Assembly: GCA_016218665.1 (NCBI GenBank)
Contig: JACRDI010000003.1
Location: 1-61,248, forward strand
Length of the DNA: 61,248 nt
Reading direction: 5' to 3'
Origin: Desulfovibrio sp.
Lineage (GTDB): Bacteria > Desulfobacterota > Desulfovibrionia > Desulfovibrionales > Desulfovibrionaceae
The translations under genes were made by a program, and so were the position numbers. Under the pieces are notes generated by a model. It worked only from the letters and a program-made list of their open reading frames with translations, was not told where the DNA came from and ran no database searches. Of the stretch, positions 42,339 through 52,097 are shown piece by piece (the stretch's first letter is position 1; each line of letters starts with the position of its first letter).

Positions 42339-44735
42339 ATGAACAAGCATGCTTCCCTTACTGCGGTTCCTGTCCTGTGCGGCCCCACCGAGCGCGTGAA
42401 GCGTTCGCTGGATCGCTTCATGGCCACCACCCCGGCCATCTGCCATGAGCGCGCCGTGCTGATCACCGAAGCCTACCGCCAGAACGAGCAGCAGCCTTCG
42501 TCGATCAAGCGCGCCAGGGCCCTGGAGGCCATTCTGGCTGGCGTGTCCATCTTCATCGGCGACGACGAGATCATCGTGGGCAACCAGGCCAGCAAGCCGC
42601 GCTCGGCCCCGATCTTCCCCGAGTTCTCCTGCCAGTGGATCGAGGACGAGCTTGACCGGCTTGAGAAGCGCACGGCCGACGTGTTCCTGATCTCCGAGGA
42701 GACCAAGGCCAAGCTGCGCGAGGCCTTCGGCTACTGGAAGGGCCGCACCAGCAACGAGCGGGCCGCCGCGCTCATGCCTGCCGAGGCCCTGGAGGCCCAC
42801 AACGACCTCGTGTACACCGTGGGCAACTACTTCTACAACGGCGTGGGCCACATCTCCGCCGATTACGCCAAGGTTCTGAACAGCGGCCTGGCGTCGGTCA
42901 TCGCCCAGGCCAAGGCCGAGCTGGCCAAGCTCGACTACACCGACCCCGCCCAGCTCAAGAAGATGCACTTCCTGCGTTCGACGATCATCGCCAACGAGGC
43001 CGTGATCGCCTACGCCGCCCGCTTCGCCGATCTGGCCGAAAAGATGGCCGCCGACTGCGCGGACGCCCTCCGCAAGGACGAACTGCGCGAAATCGCCCGC
43101 ATCTGCCGCAAGGTTCCGACCAGGCCCGCCGAGACCCTCCAGGAGGCCTTGCAGTCGTTCTGGTTCGTGCATCTGGCCATCCAGCTCGAGTCCAACGGCC
43201 ACTCCATCTCGCCCATGCGTTTCGACCAGTACATCGATCCCTTTTTCCAGGCCAACAAGGCGCGGCTGTTGCCCGAGAAGGCCCAGGAGATGCTGGACCT
43301 GCTGTGGATCAAGTTCGCCGAGCTGAACAAGGTGCGCGACGAGGGCTCGACCATGGCCTTCGCCGGCTACCCCATGTTCATGAACCTGATCGTGGGCGGC
43401 CAGAAGCGCGACGGCTCCGACGCCACCAACGACCTGTCGTTCATGTGCTTGCAGGCCAGCGCCAACACCGGCCTCTACGCGCCCTCGCTGTCCATCCGCA
43501 TTCACGAGGGCACCCCTGACGCTCTGTACAAGGAAGCCGCCAAGCTCAGCCGCATGGGCATGGGCTACCCGGCCTACTACAACGACCGCGTGATCGTGCC
43601 CGCGCTGCTGGCGCGCGGCCTTTCCCGGGAGGACGCCCGCGACTACGGCATCATCGGCTGCGTCGAGCCCCAGGTCGGAGGCAAGACCGAGGGCTGGCAC
43701 GACGCCGCCTTCTTCAACATGGCCAAGATCATCGAGCTGGCCTTGTACGACGGCGTGGATCAGCGCACCGGCAAGCAGATCGGCCCCAAGAGCGGCAGCC
43801 TGGAGACCTTCACCTGCTACGAAGACCTGCTGGCCTCCTACAAGGCCCAGACCGAGCACTTCGTGAGGCTCATGGCCGCAGCCGACAACGCCGTGGACAT
43901 GACCCACGCCGAGCTGTGTCCCCTGCCGTTCCTCTCTTCGCTGGTGGCCGACTGCATCGCCGAGGGCAGGTCGCTGCAGGAGGGCGGCGCGCACTACAAC
44001 TTCACCGGCCCCCAGGGCGTGGGCGTGGCCAACGCGGGCGACTCCCTGTCCGCGGTCAAGTATCTGGTGTTCGACGAGAAGACCCTGACCATGAAGGAGC
44101 TGGCCGAGGCGCTGCGCACCGACTTCAAGGGACGCGAGGACCTGCGCATGCTGCTCGTGAACCGCGCGCCCAAGTATGGCAACGACAACGACTACGCCGA
44201 CGAGATCGCCCGCGAGGCCGCGCTGATCTACTGCAACGAGGTCAACCGCTACACAAACCCGCGCGGCGGCAAGTTCCAGCCCGGCCTGTATCCGGCCTCG
44301 GCCAACGTGCCCCTGGGCTCGGTGGTCACCGCCACCCCGGATGGCCGCAAGGCCTGGAGCCCGCTGGCGGACGGCGTCTCTCCGATCTCCGGCTGCGACA
44401 CCTGCGGCCCCACGGCCTCGGTGCTCTCCGTGGCCAAGCTCGACCATGAGATCGCCTCCAACGGCACGCTTCTGAACCAGAAGTTCCACCCCTCGGCCAT
44501 CGAGGGCGACACCGGACTGGAGAACCTCAAGGCCGTGACCGAGACCTACTTCAAGAACGGCGGGTTCCACGTCCAGTACAACGTCATCAGCCGCGAGACC
44601 CTTGAGGACGCCCAGCGCAACCCGGATCAGTACAAGGGGCTGGTGGTCCGCGTCGCGGGCTACAGCGCCTTCTTCACCGCCCTGGACAAGACCCTGCAGG
44701 ACGACATCATCGCCCGCACCGAGCAGACCTTCTAG
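42339..44735 (+). CDS. Glycyl-radical enzyme, B12-independent glycerol/1,2-propanediol dehydratase type
   Basis: 798 residues. The radical Gly is 774 in RVAGYSAFF and the thiyl Cys is 441 in GCVEPQ, with catalytic Glu443. Residues tied to diol dehydration in the Clostridium butyricum enzyme appear conserved: His171 (GVGHISADY), His288-Ser289 (NGHSISP) and Asp455 (TEGWHDAAFF). This favours dehydration of glycerol or 1,2-propanediol to an aldehyde over C-N lysis (choline lyase) or C-S lysis (isethionate lyase). Dehydration of a related substrate such as dihydroxypropanesulfonate is possible. The activase follows 71 bases later. No aldehyde-processing enzyme is next to it. Confidence 0.88.
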   Translation: MNKHASLTAVPVLCGPTERVKRSLDRFMATTPAICHERAVLITEAYRQNEQQPSSIKRARALEAILAGVSIFIGDDEIIVGNQASKPRSAPIFPEFSCQWIEDELDRLEKRTADVFLISEETKAKLREAFGYWKGRTSNERAAALMPAEALEAHNDLVYTVGNYFYNGVGHISADYAKVLNSGLASVIAQAKAELAKLDYTDPAQLKKMHFLRSTIIANEAVIAYAARFADLAEKMAADCADALRKDELREIARICRKVPTRPAETLQEALQSFWFVHLAIQLESNGHSISPMRFDQYIDPFFQANKARLLPEKAQEMLDLLWIKFAELNKVRDEGSTMAFAGYPMFMNLIVGGQKRDGSDATNDLSFMCLQASANTGLYAPSLSIRIHEGTPDALYKEAAKLSRMGMGYPAYYNDRVIVPALLARGLSREDARDYGIIGCVEPQVGGKTEGWHDAAFFNMAKIIELALYDGVDQRTGKQIGPKSGSLETFTCYEDLLASYKAQTEHFVRLMAAADNAVDMTHAELCPLPFLSSLVADCIAEGRSLQEGGAHYNFTGPQGVGVANAGDSLSAVKYLVFDEKTLTMKELAEALRTDFKGREDLRMLLVNRAPKYGNDNDYADEIAREAALIYCNEVNRYTNPRGGKFQPGLYPASANVPLGSVVTATPDGRKAWSPLADGVSPISGCDTCGPTASVLSVAKLDHEIASNGTLLNQKFHPSAIEGDTGLENLKAVTETYFKNGGFHVQYNVISRETLEDAQRNPDQYKGLVVRVAGYSAFFTALDKTLQDDIIARTEQTF

Positions 44736-44806
44736 TCCACCATCCCGACGACGCGGCCGGCTCTTCCTTCCGGGAGGGCCGGCCGCCCACCCTCCGGAGG
44801 CGAGGC

Positions 44807-45781
44807 ATGAACTGGAAGCAGCGGCAATTCAGCTTTTCTCTGGCCGACAAGGATCGCCCCGGTCCCATCGGCCTGGTCTTCGACATCCAGCGCTTCGCCG
44901 TGCATGACGGGGGCGGCATCCGCACGCTGGTTTTTCTCAAGGGGTGCCCCTTGCGCTGCAAATGGTGCCAGAACCCGGAGTCCATGAGTCCCCATCCGGA
45001 CATCATGCGCATCCCGCACCACTGCATCGGCTGCGTGAAGTGCATGTCCGCGTGCCCCGAGCAGGCCATCGTCATGGACGAGGATGGCAGGGTGGTGATC
45101 CGGCGCGACGCCTGCTCCTTTTGCGGCAAGTGCGTGGCCACATGCTACGCGGGTTCCATGAGCATCGTGGGGCGCTACTTGAGCGTGGATGAGACCCTGG
45201 TCGAGGTGGAGCGCGACCGCCAGTTCTACGAGAATTCCGGCGGCGGGGTGACCTTCTCCGGCGGCGAGCCGAGCATGCAGCGTGAATTTCTGATCGCCGC
45301 CCTGGCCGAGGCCAAACGGCGCGGGCTGCACACTGCCATCGAGACCTGCGCCCATGGCCCCTGGGAGACCTTCGAGGCCGTGCTCGCGCAGACGGACCTC
45401 GTGCTCACCGACATCAAGCACATGGATGCCGGGGCCCACAAGAGCCTGACCGGCGTCTCCAACGCGCTGATAGCGGACAACCTGCGCCGCATGGCGGCCC
45501 TTGGCGCGCGCATGCGCATTCGCCTGCCGCTCATTCCCGGCTGCAACGATACGCGCGAGAACATCGCGGCCACCGCAGCCTTTGTCGCCGGCCTCGAAAC
45601 ACTCGGCGCGCACGTGGAAGGCTTCGACATCCTGCCCTACCACCGCCTGGGCGAACCCAAGTGGGAGCAACTCGGTCGCCAGTATCCGATGCCGGGCGTT
45701 CGCCCGCCAGCCCGCGACCATGTCCTTGAGCTTGCCAGCATCGCGCGCGGATATGTTGCCGCCGTTACCGTGGGGGGATGA
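44807..45781 (+). CDS. Glycyl-radical enzyme activating enzyme (radical SAM)
   Basis: 324 residues. Installs the glycyl radical on the upstream enzyme using S-adenosylmethionine and a [4Fe-4S] cluster. The radical-SAM motif is CPLRCKWC (CxxxCxxC); an inserted ferredoxin-like domain has CIGCVKCMSACP and CSFCGKCVATC for two further clusters, as in activases of diol dehydratases and related lyases. SGGEPSMQ is the SAM-binding GGE motif. Confidence 0.95.
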   Translation: MNWKQRQFSFSLADKDRPGPIGLVFDIQRFAVHDGGGIRTLVFLKGCPLRCKWCQNPESMSPHPDIMRIPHHCIGCVKCMSACPEQAIVMDEDGRVVIRRDACSFCGKCVATCYAGSMSIVGRYLSVDETLVEVERDRQFYENSGGGVTFSGGEPSMQREFLIAALAEAKRRGLHTAIETCAHGPWETFEAVLAQTDLVLTDIKHMDAGAHKSLTGVSNALIADNLRRMAALGARMRIRLPLIPGCNDTRENIAATAAFVAGLETLGAHVEGFDILPYHRLGEPKWEQLGRQYPMPGVRPPARDHVLELASIARGYVAAVTVGG

Positions 45782-46332
45782 AGCCGCGCCTGCGCTTTCC
45801 CGCCCCGGAAGCGCACGGGAGCCGGAATGCCCGCGTTCCCGGCAGCACGGCGGGCATCGCCGCATGCAGATCCCCCCCGGGCCGGTCCAACACTCCAGGA
45901 ATCCAGGAGCCCGAAAACCCCGGTCCGTGGGGGGAGACGAGCAGGGCGGCGGTGGAAAGACCCCGGCCAGACCGGTGCTCTCCAAACGCAGAAGAGGGAG
46001 CGCCGGCATTCACCCCGGACCTGGCGCTGGCGGGCGACGCGTTTGCTGTCTCCCCCCTGCGCGCATTGGCAAACACGGATGTTGCGGATGCGGGGTCGGC
46101 AGGTCATGCCGGTTGCGGACGGACGCCAAGGGTCAGGCCGGCAGCGCAGCGTGAAACCGTCCCCGGAAGGCGCCCCGCCATCCGGGCCTTTTCAGCGAGG
46201 AGAATGTGTTGCAGCGCACCAGCCGGGACCGCGCAACGCCGCTCCGGCCGCATTCTCCGCGCCTGGGCGCAATTCTCCTCTTGACCGGCAAGCCCCTGGC
46301 AGGATAGGGCTTCCCCTCGCCTGCCCCGATAC
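45782..46332. other. Gene-free stretch between the activase and tRNA-Thr
   Basis: Open frames here are Arg/Pro/Ala-rich with no recognisable family or good ribosome site. A hairpin with arms ATGCCCGC/GCGGGCAT (45827-45834 with 45850-45857) may end the glycyl-radical transcript. Nothing else was identified. Confidence 0.5.
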
Positions 46333-46408
<76 letters not shown>

Positions 46409-46418
46409 GCTTCTCCCC

Positions 46419-48377
46419 CTAGCCTTCCCGTCCGTCTTCCCGCTCCCGCGCGCCAATGGGGATGCGCACGAAAAACGTCGTGCCGCGGCCGGTCTCGGTC
46501 TCGAAGTCGATGCTGCCGCCGTGCTTGTTCACCACGATGTCGTAGGCGATGGCCAGCCCCTGGCCCGTGCCCTTGCCCACCTCCTTGGTGGTGAAGAAGG
46601 GATCGAAGACGCGCGCCCGCGCCGCCTCCGGAATTCCCGTGCCCGTGTCGGCGATGGAGATGACGGCCATGCCGTCCTCCTGGCGGGTGCGCACGGTGAT
46701 GCGCCCCAGGTTCTGCGTCCCGGCCACGGCGTCCGCGGTGGCGTGGGCGGCGTTGACCATGATGGCCAGCAGCACCTGGTTCATCTCTCCCGGCAGGCAC
46801 ACCACCAGCGGCAGGTTGGGGTCCAGGTCGGTCTCCAGCTCGGCCACGTGCTTCCACTCGTTGCGCGAGACGGTGATGGTGTTCTCGATGGCCTGGTTGA
46901 GGTCCACGCCCTTGCGGGTGCCGTCGCCGGGGTGGGAGAACTGGCGCATGGCCAGCACGATGGAGCGCACCCGGCCGATGCCGTCCTGGATCATGTCGAA
47001 GGTCTTGGGCACCTCCTCCATGAGGAACTCATAGTCCAGGTCCGCCAGCATCCGCCTCAGTTCCGCCCTGCGGGCCTCGTGCTCCTCCGGGCTCTTGCAG
47101 GCTTCGGCGCTGTCCAGCTTCCCGTAGGCTTCTATGATCGTCAGCAGATCCCTGAAGGCGTTCTTCAGGAACACGTTGGAGTCGCCCACGTACTGCGTGG
47201 GGGTGTTGATCTCGTGCGCGATGCCCGCGGCCAGCTGGCCGATGGATTCGAGCTTCTGGGCGTGGGCCAGCTGCCGTTCCAGCGTGCGCAGGTCGGTGAT
47301 GTCCTCCAGCAGCAGGAGCACGCCCTCCAGCCGCTCCTCCGGGCCCTCGGCCAGCATGGGGCTTGCGGAAAGCAGCAGCACGCCGCCGCTGCCGTCGGGC
47401 CTTGTGTAGCCCAAGGCCCCGGCCTTCACCGGGGCGCGCTCGGCGCGGCAGCGCTCCAGGGCCTCGGCCACTTTGGCCTCCTCCCAGGGAAGCCTCAGCT
47501 CGAAAAGGTTCCGCCCGGCGGCCAGCTCGTCGGAGAGGCCGAAGCCCCGCTCCGCGGCGCGGTTCAGCCGGCGCACGCGGTTCTCCCCGTCCAGGCTCAC
47601 CAGCATGGACGACACCGCGCCCAAAATCTGGCTGATGTCGCGGTGGGCCTGCCGGCGCTCGGCCATCTCACGGGTGAGGCTCTCGTTGGCCCGGGCCAGT
47701 TCGGCCGTGCGCTCGCGGATGCGCTGCTCCAGTTCCTCGTGGCTGCGGTCCAGCTCTTCCGTCATGCGGTTGAAGGCCCGCGACACGGTGGCCAGTTCGT
47801 CGCGCCCGCGCACGGGGACGCGGTGCGACAGGTCGCCCGCGGCGATCCGCTCCGAGGCCTGGGCCAGCAGGGAGAGCTGCCGGGTGAGCAGATAGCCCAG
47901 CACGCTGGAGAACAGGGCCGAGGCCAGGATGCCCGTTATGCTCAGCGCCAGGGCCTTCCCGCGGGCGCTGCGCACGGTTTGGGCGATGGATTCGTCGGAA
48001 AAGCCCACCTCCACCCAGCCGAGCTCCACGCCCTCGTGTTCGATGACCGCCCTGGACGAGCGCACGCCCTGCTCGCCCTCGGGCACCTGCCCCCGCTGGG
48101 CCAGCACCCCGCGCGAGGCGCTGGTGATGCGCGCATAGACCAGCCCCGGCTCCCTGGACAGGATGCTCAGGGTGCTCTCCAGGGTGGCCAGATCCATGGT
48201 GACGACCTCGGCCGTGCTGGCGGAGGCGAAGAGCTCGGCCACGGTGCGCGCGCGCTTGTCCAGCTCCGCGGTGTTGGATTGCTCAAGATAGGCCAGGCCG
48301 TGCCAGACCATGAAGCACAGCAGCAGCGTCTCGATGAGGGCGATGCCCAGGATGGTCTTGATGCGGATGGACATCAA
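46419..48377 (-). CDS. Membrane sensor histidine kinase (HAMP-PAS-HisKA)
   Basis: 652 residues. Two membrane helices (about 8-28 and 142-164) flank a periplasmic sensor region; then HAMP ([19 protein letters not shown]), a coiled coil, PAS (about 245-360), the phospho-acceptor His in [16 protein letters not shown], and HATPase ([27 protein letters not shown]). Its start overlaps the stop of the upstream binding-protein gene by 4 bases (ATGA), which suggests that the binding protein feeds a ligand signal to this kinase. No response regulator is adjacent. Confidence 0.92.
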   Translation of the reverse strand: MMSIRIKTILGIALIETLLLCFMVWHGLAYLEQSNTAELDKRARTVAELFASASTAEVVTMDLATLESTLSILSREPGLVYARITSASRGVLAQRGQVPEGEQGVRSSRAVIEHEGVELGWVEVGFSDESIAQTVRSARGKALALSITGILASALFSSVLGYLLTRQLSLLAQASERIAAGDLSHRVPVRGRDELATVSRAFNRMTEELDRSHEELEQRIRERTAELARANESLTREMAERRQAHRDISQILGAVSSMLVSLDGENRVRRLNRAAERGFGLSDELAAGRNLFELRLPWEEAKVAEALERCRAERAPVKAGALGYTRPDGSGGVLLLSASPMLAEGPEERLEGVLLLLEDITDLRTLERQLAHAQKLESIGQLAAGIAHEINTPTQYVGDSNVFLKNAFRDLLTIIEAYGKLDSAEACKSPEEHEARRAELRRMLADLDYEFLMEEVPKTFDMIQDGIGRVRSIVLAMRQFSHPGDGTRKGVDLNQAIENTITVSRNEWKHVAELETDLDPNLPLVVCLPGEMNQVLLAIMVNAAHATADAVAGTQNLGRITVRTRQEDGMAVISIADTGTGIPEAARARVFDPFFTTKEVGKGTGQGLAIAYDIVVNKHGGSIDFETETGRGTTFFVRIPIGAREREDGREG

Positions 48378-49219
48378 TGCTCACCGGCGGCGGCCTTGTG
48401 CAGATTCTCCAGCAGGCGGATGCCCAGCTTGCGGATGTCGTTCCAGTCGGCGTCGCGGCCTTCCTCAAAGCCCTTGAAGCCGGCCCCGGCCAACAGCTCG
48501 CGGCCGCGCGGGTCGCTGTCCAGGGCGGCCATGGCGGCCAGCAGCCGGCGCACTATGTCCTCCTTGAGCTTGGGGTGGGCGGCGAAGGCGTGGGGCGTGT
48601 AGGAGGGCGACTTCCAGAGGATGCGCAGCCCGTCGCGGACCTCCGGCGCGATGTTCTCGAAGGTGCGGTTGATGCCGCCGCCCGCCGGGAAGAAGCCCCG
48701 CGCCACGCCAAGGTACACGGAATCGTGGGAGGAGGTGTAGGTGGGCTTCACGGGCACGTTCAGGGTCTTCAGGTGCGCCAGGGGCAGGATGGTGGCGGCG
48801 AAGGCCGCCGGCGCGGGAAAGGCCACGGCCTGGCCGGCCAGGTCCTCAAGGCGGGTGGCCTTGCTGGCCTTGGGCACCACCACAATGCCCTGGATCCTGC
48901 GGTCCTTTTCGCGGGCGAAGGCCTGGTAGCCCGGCGCGGCGTGGAACACCACGTAATGGTAGGGGTTCATGTAGGCGATGTCGTACTCGCCCTTGGCCAG
49001 GCGCTGCTCGAAGGTGGGGATGTCCTTGGCGGTCTCGAACTGCAGCCGCAGCCCGGCACGCTCGCCCAGGTAGGCCAGCAGCGGCACCCACGCCTTCACC
49101 AGCTCCGCCGCGGACTGCTGGGGCACAACCCCCACGCTCAAGGTGATGGCTGCGGCTGGCCGGGGCAAGGCCAGGAAAAGAAACGCCGCCACGGACAACA
49201 ACGCGTGCTTCAGCTTCAT
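48374..49219 (-). CDS. PhnD-like periplasmic substrate-binding protein
   Basis: 281 residues with a signal peptide (MKLKHALLSVAAFLFLALP, cleavage near AAA). The mature part is a PhnD/phosphate-phosphonate type binding protein (GVVPQQSAAELVKAWVPLL; YDIAYMNPYHYVVF; YTSSHDSVYLGVARG). No permease or ATPase is nearby; the 4-base overlap with a sensor kinase gene points to a sensory role. The ligand is unknown. Confidence 0.88.
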   Translation of the reverse strand: MKLKHALLSVAAFLFLALPRPAAAITLSVGVVPQQSAAELVKAWVPLLAYLGERAGLRLQFETAKDIPTFEQRLAKGEYDIAYMNPYHYVVFHAAPGYQAFAREKDRRIQGIVVVPKASKATRLEDLAGQAVAFPAPAAFAATILPLAHLKTLNVPVKPTYTSSHDSVYLGVARGFFPAGGGINRTFENIAPEVRDGLRILWKSPSYTPHAFAAHPKLKEDIVRRLLAAMAALDSDPRGRELLAGAGFKGFEEGRDADWNDIRKLGIRLLENLHKAAAGEH

Positions 49220-49371
49220 GCCGTCTCCTCACGGGGTGCGCCCCGCCGGACTTCGTCCCATGGCCCGGATGCGGCGGCGTACGCCGCATCCGGCCGGAAG
49301 ACTACGTAACACTATGGCAGAAGCCTGCGGTCATTGGAAGAAAAAAGGCGACATTCCACTCCGCAAAGAGG

Positions 49372-52008
49372 CTAGGGCATGTCCTGACCCTGGTCCTGCG
49401 GGGGCTGCGCGCCGTCCTCGTGCCGCTCGAAGGTGTAGTTGCCCTTGAAGAACTCGTCCACGTACCAGCCGATCTGCCCGTCGTCGGAGAGCAGCATGTC
49501 CAGCAGGCGCACCGCGCCGAGCAGGCGCCCCACCATGTCCAGCTTCTGCTTCAGGTCGCTCTGGGAGTACTTCTTGATCTCCCCGCGCACCATGTCGCCC
49601 TTGATCTCGGTCTTGAAGCCCAGGCGCTTCAGGATCTGGGCGATGAGGTTGGCCCGCCGCGAGCGCCGGGCGATGTCGGCCGCGCCGCCCTTGAAGGAGA
49701 ACGCGATGTAGTTGTCGTTGATGCCGGGGCCGCAGTAGCTGTCCACCACGGCGAAGTGGTAGCCCAGGCGGGTGTTGAAGTTCAGGTAGTGGTCGCTGAC
49801 CACGGCGTAGCTGGGCCCGCCCATGCTGCCGTCGGCGTTGGGGTCGGTCATGAGGGATTCGGCCATGATGGTGGCGAAGCCCGAGAAGCTGACCCCCACC
49901 CCGCCCAGCCAGCGCACGCCGGGGTCGGTCATGCCGTGCAGCAGGCCCTGGAAGGGCGCGCTCTTGATGTGCTCCAGCTCCACCACCTTCTTGGGCGCCG
50001 TGGGGGTAAGGCCGCCGCCCAGGTCCACCACCAGGATGTTCAGCGGCAGGCCGGCGCGCAGGCGCACCGCCCCTTCCGCATCCTCCATCTCGCCGCCGAT
50101 GTTGAACATCTCGCGCATGCCCATCTCGTGGGCGAAGCGGATGACATCGTGCAGGCTGCGGCAGCCCTCGGGGCTGAAATTGAGCGCCTTGGGGTCGGTG
50201 AGGGTAAGCGGGGCCATGCGCTTGAGCGCTTCCTGGGCGGCCTTGTACACCGGGCTGCCCTTCATGAGGTTCACGCAGGGCTTGTCGCGGATGAGCTCGG
50301 GCACGATGCCGCGGTAGACGATGCGGCTGGTGGCGTCGAGGGTGATGTCCTCGCCGGGCTGCACCGCCAGGGTGGCGTTCTCCAGGCCCACGAGGGAGGG
50401 TACGCCGAACTCCCGCGCGACGGAGGCCATGTGCCCGGTGACGCTGCCCACCTCGGTGATGATGGCCCGGATGCGGTCCATGACGGGCACATAGGTGGGC
50501 GAGGTCTGCCGGGCGATGAGGATGGCCCCCTGGGGCACTGCGGGCAGGTTGTGGTCGCTGGTCAGGATGTATGCGGGGCCGGCGGCGCTGCCGGGCGCGG
50601 CCATGTCGCCCCCGCGCAGGATGACCTCGCGCCCGTGCAGGGGCTCGGCCTCGGGGGTCAGGCTGCACTCGTCCGTGGCCTGGTGGCCCATGCCCAGCGG
50701 CCGCGCCTGCAGGATGAACAGCCGCCCGTTCTGGTCCTGGGCCCATTCGATGTCCAGCGGCTGGCCGTAGTGTTCCTCCAGTTGCACGCCGTAGGCCGCC
50801 AGCTGGCGGATCTTGCCCTCGTCCAGGCAGGGGGCCAGGCGTTCGTCTTCCGGCACGTCCTCTTCGCGGATGCCGTCGTCCGGCCGCAGGCGCAGGCGCT
50901 GGCCCTTCAGCGCCACGTCGCGCCGCAGGATGGACGAGTCCTTGCGGCGCACGGCGTAGAAATCCGTGTTGGCGCTGCCGTCCACCACGCACACCCCCAG
51001 GCCCCAGGCCGCGCTGATGAAGATGTCGTCCACCCCTTCCCGGCGCGCGCCGGCGCCCAGCAGGTTGGGGTCGTTGGTGTACATCACGCCGCTTGCGCGC
51101 GCGTCGATCATGGTGACGCAGAGCACGGCCATGACCACGTCCTCGTCGGAGTAGCCCATGCTGCGCCGGTAATACACCGCCCGCGGACTGAAGGTGCTGG
51201 CCACGACCTCCTTCCAGGCCTGGCCCACGTTGGCGATGCTCACGTTCAGCACCGTGGAGTGCTGCCCGGCGAAGGTGGCCTCGGAGTCCTCGCAAGTGGC
51301 GCTGGAGCGCACGGAAACCCGCACATCCGGGCCGAAGAGCCCGGCCAGCTCGTCCATCAGCCGGGCTATGTCCTGCGAAAGCTCCTCCGGCAGAGGGGCG
51401 GCCATGATCATGGCCTGGATCTCCTCGCAGATCTCCAGCAGCTTTTCCGTGTCCTTCACGTCGATGCGCTTCATGCGCCGCTCGATGCGCTCGGCAAGGC
51501 CCGTGGTCTTGAGGAAGTGCTGGCAGGCGTAGGCCGAGACGGCGAAACCTCGCGGCGTGGGCAGCCCGGCGCGGTTGGCCACCTCGCCCAGGTTGGCGGC
51601 CTTGCCGCCCACCTCGTCGGCCAGCTCGGCCGAGAGCGCTCGCAGGGGCAGGACGAGTTCGCCCTTCTTGATGCGCTTGCGGTGCACCAGGTCCTTCAGG
51701 ATGGCCACGCCCAGGCGCTCGGTGGCGTCGAACAGGCCGGGGTACTTGCCGCCGGAAAGCGCGTTCAGGTCCTCGGCCAGGTCGTACACCAGGCTGATGA
51801 GGTCTTCCGACTGGGCCAGCACATGGTCCAGGGTGAAGGGCTTGTTCTCGTAGAGCAGGTGTTCGAACTCGGTCAGGATCTCCAGCGAGCGGTTGTTCTT
51901 GATGAGCAGGCTCTTGAAGTACTCGTACTTGCGCTTCACCGCGCCGTCGTCCCGCGAGTAGTCCTGCCGCGTGCCGCTGCCGAGGAGCATGTTCAGAAAT
52001 TTGAGCAT
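49372..52008 (-). CDS. PEP synthase-like protein with atypical C-terminal domain
   Basis: 878 residues, starting at ATG 52008 with GGAG 7 bases upstream. After about 110 helical residues comes a PEP/pyruvate-binding ATP-grasp-type domain (GGKAANLGEVANRAGLPTP; VRSSATCEDSEATFAGQH), then the swivelling phosphohistidine domain (GSVTGHMASVAREFGVPSL, catalytic His). The expected PEP/pyruvate barrel of pyruvate,water dikinase is not recognisable; instead about 300 residues of a different domain follow (LVVDLGGGLTPTAPKKV; GMTDPGVRWLGG). Phosphotransfer through the His is likely, but the acceptor is unknown. The open frame extending far upstream is not coding. Confidence 0.82.
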   Translation of the reverse strand: MLKFLNMLLGSGTRQDYSRDDGAVKRKYEYFKSLLIKNNRSLEILTEFEHLLYENKPFTLDHVLAQSEDLISLVYDLAEDLNALSGGKYPGLFDATERLGVAILKDLVHRKRIKKGELVLPLRALSAELADEVGGKAANLGEVANRAGLPTPRGFAVSAYACQHFLKTTGLAERIERRMKRIDVKDTEKLLEICEEIQAMIMAAPLPEELSQDIARLMDELAGLFGPDVRVSVRSSATCEDSEATFAGQHSTVLNVSIANVGQAWKEVVASTFSPRAVYYRRSMGYSDEDVVMAVLCVTMIDARASGVMYTNDPNLLGAGARREGVDDIFISAAWGLGVCVVDGSANTDFYAVRRKDSSILRRDVALKGQRLRLRPDDGIREEDVPEDERLAPCLDEGKIRQLAAYGVQLEEHYGQPLDIEWAQDQNGRLFILQARPLGMGHQATDECSLTPEAEPLHGREVILRGGDMAAPGSAAGPAYILTSDHNLPAVPQGAILIARQTSPTYVPVMDRIRAIITEVGSVTGHMASVAREFGVPSLVGLENATLAVQPGEDITLDATSRIVYRGIVPELIRDKPCVNLMKGSPVYKAAQEALKRMAPLTLTDPKALNFSPEGCRSLHDVIRFAHEMGMREMFNIGGEMEDAEGAVRLRAGLPLNILVVDLGGGLTPTAPKKVVELEHIKSAPFQGLLHGMTDPGVRWLGGVGVSFSGFATIMAESLMTDPNADGSMGGPSYAVVSDHYLNFNTRLGYHFAVVDSYCGPGINDNYIAFSFKGGAADIARRSRRANLIAQILKRLGFKTEIKGDMVRGEIKKYSQSDLKQKLDMVGRLLGAVRLLDMLLSDDGQIGWYVDEFFKGNYTFERHEDGAQPPQDQGQDMP

Positions 52009-52097
52009 CCCTGTCTCCAGTGCTTGGAGGTGAAAGCGCCGGGGTCTCACTCTGCCACAGTACAGCAAAGGCTGGGCGCGGCACAAGGCCGCCTGGC

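Noticed and set aside
41805..44570. A 921-codon minus-strand open frame opposite the glycyl-radical enzyme
   Set aside because: It is a shadow of the strongly biased codons of the real gene and has low-complexity composition with no domain.
42339..44735. Choline trimethylamine-lyase (CutC) or isethionate sulfite-lyase assignment
   Set aside because: Both are tempting beside a betaine operon in a Desulfovibrio-like genome, but the Asp455, His171 and His288-Ser289 positions and the GKTEGWHDAAFFN context match the diol dehydratase type.
45778..46284. A 168-codon plus-strand frame overlapping the activase stop
   Set aside because: Arg/Pro/Ala-rich with no homology I recognise and no ribosome site beyond the overlap; competing frames of similar length exist in the same stretch.
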